Source: Betaproteobacteria bacterium
Lineage (GTDB): Bacteria; Pseudomonadota; Gammaproteobacteria; Burkholderiales; Rhodocyclaceae
DNA: 7,447 bases
NCBI GenBank assembly: GCA_025997045.1
Contig: BNUB01000098.1
Span: 1 to 7,447, forward strand
Direction: 5' to 3'
Under the pieces are notes generated by a model. The model was given only the letters and a program-made list of their open reading frames with translations, was not told the DNA's origin and ran no database searches. Positions 6,645 to 7,447 of the stretch are shown here, one piece after another (the stretch's first letter is position 1; every line of letters begins with the position of its first letter). A program made the position numbers and the translations under genes.

Positions 6645-6684
6645 AAAAAAAACCAGCGTCAAGCCCGAAGGCCAGACGCTGGTT
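6645..6684 (-). terminator. Strong intrinsic terminator of the right-hand pilY1-like gene
   Basis: On the minus strand AACCAGCGTC (6684-6675) pairs perfectly with GACGCTGGTT (6660-6651). Inside it GCC-TTCG-GGC forms a short stem closed by the very stable C(UUCG)G tetraloop. Eight T residues (6652-6645) follow and overlap the end of the stem. It begins 24 bp past the stop at 6711-6709. Confidence 0.95.
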
Positions 6685-6708
6685 TAATGTATTACGACGA
6701 CGGCTGGT

Positions 6709-7447
6709 TTAGTTGATCAGTTCGCGCCAGGAGACGCGGCCTTTGATACCTGCGCCGCCGCAGCCTTTGGCGTCCACAGCTTCCTCAACGAGATTGCCAT
6801 CAGAGGTTTGCGCCGGGAGAACGTATCTACCGCATTTCAGCACGAGAGTCGTTGCAGACAAGCCTTGCTCTTTTCTTCTGGGCGTGTGAAGAGCACCGGT
6901 AGTAGCGTTCAGTACCAGGTCGCCGTCATTCACCTCACCATCATGGTTGCTGTCGAGGAATGGTACGGAGATGTTGCCGCCGGTGAAAGCATCCAGATAG
7001 TTGTAGTAGTGGTACCCGCCCTGATCGCAAGGATCTTTGGTTGGCACGTTGGAAACCACCCCAAGCACGGTTCCCGCTGCACCCATCCAGGCCACTGTCG
7101 CTTCGGAGTAGATCCGTTCGCCCTTGTCATCAGGGTTGTTGAAGTCGATGAACCAGCCCCGTTTGCTGTCCATGTCGCCAAGGGTTGCATCGGCGAACAC
7201 GCTCTGCCCGCCTACGGTGACAACGAATGCGCGTTGGGCCAGGTCGGCGCGTTGGATCGTGGCGCCATCGTCATCAATCAAGCCATACAGACTTTGCACG
7301 GCATCATTTTCTTTGTCGAGGCTCTGCAGGAACTGACCCGTGCCGAAGAACACCCACACATCCCCGCTGGTGTCATTTTTCACTGCCACGGGAGCGGCGG
7401 TGATCGGCTGGGCTGGACTCGTCGCAGTAATTTTGGCGGTAAACATG
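6709..7447 (-). CDS. pilY1: PilY1/PilC-like type IV pilus tip adhesin, C-terminal part (5' end outside window)
   Basis: The frame enters from the right edge and ends with TAA 6711-6709. The ATG at 7446 is probably internal: it falls within propeller sequence that aligns with residues near 900 of the complete paralogue, and there is no Shine-Dalgarno context to see. The 245 visible residues cover the end of the PilC/PilY beta-propeller (PITAAP, VFFGTGQFLQ, QSLYGLIDD, GDMDSKRGWFIDF) and an acidic loop DSNHDGEVNDGD, resembling the distal calcium-type loop of the paralogue. The tail differs from the paralogue for about 60 residues, then ends in the same 13 residues, GIKGRVSWRELIN. Two tail cysteines (in LKCGRY and KGCGG) match the paralogue's pair in spacing and surroundings. 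The N-terminal adhesin domain lies outside the window, so ligand-binding type cannot be judged. Confidence 0.93.
   Translation of the reverse strand, partial: MFTAKITATSPAQPITAAPVAVKNDTSGDVWVFFGTGQFLQSLDKENDAVQSLYGLIDDDGATIQRADLAQRAFVVTVGGQSVFADATLGDMDSKRGWFIDFNNPDDKGERIYSEATVAWMGAAGTVLGVVSNVPTKDPCDQGGYHYYNYLDAFTGGNISVPFLDSNHDGEVNDGDLVLNATTGALHTPRRKEQGLSATTLVLKCGRYVLPAQTSDGNLVEEAVDAKGCGGAGIKGRVSWRELIN

Noticed and set aside
6450..6662. 70-codon minus-strand frame beginning inside the terminator, and a 69-codon one at 6238-6447
   Set aside because: The first starts within the terminator hairpin; the second overlaps the promoter-like block. Neither has a convincing ribosome binding site or recognisable sequence.

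Overview
The window is almost entirely one repeated theme on the minus strand: a head-to-tail array of at least three paralogous genes for PilY1/PilC-type type IV pilus tip adhesins. Transcription runs from right to left. The order is: the 3' end of a first pilY1-like gene (7447 to 6709, 5' part outside the window); a complete second pilY1-like gene (6158 to 2700, 1152 residues); a small gene for a proline-rich exported peptide (2428 to 2210); and the 5' part of a third pilY1-like gene (1908 to 1, 636 residues, running off the left edge). All long plus-strand open frames lie antisense to these genes and are treated as shadows.

Organism: a Gram-negative bacterium with type IV pili is clear from the gene family, the Sec signal peptides and the good Shine-Dalgarno sequences. 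The architecture and the moderately GC-rich coding sequence fit a betaproteobacterium, but this is an inference of low certainty; no marker gene is present.

How the parts work together: each adhesin has a signal peptide, and the two visible N-termini carry a von Willebrand A-like domain with an intact metal-binding MIDAS. The complete protein also has the C-terminal PilC/PilY beta-propeller with a DxNxDxxxD calcium loop. The minor pilin genes that normally accompany pilY1 (fimT, pilV, pilW, pilX, pilE) are absent from the window, so these look like separate adhesin cassettes rather than one minor-pilin operon. Each of the two cassette boundaries has its own strong intrinsic terminator with a UUCG loop, then a 25-bp identical repeat with a TGCAA-N4-TTGCA dyad, then a conserved 62-bp block ending in a -10-like hexamer. 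The spacers were therefore duplicated along with the genes and look like portable terminator-plus-promoter units.

Non-coding regions: 1909-2209 holds two 17-bp direct repeats, a perfect TTGACA and a 12-bp inverted repeat with a 33-base loop. 2429-2699 holds the promoter-like block, the 25-bp repeat, the terminator and a 22-bp tandem duplication. 6159-6708 holds a 5' leader hairpin, the second promoter-like block, an AT-rich segment of about 200 bp absent from the other spacer, the second 25-bp repeat and the second terminator. The least expected parts are the duplicated regulatory spacers, the tandem adhesin array itself, and the small secreted proline-rich peptide upstream of the third adhesin.
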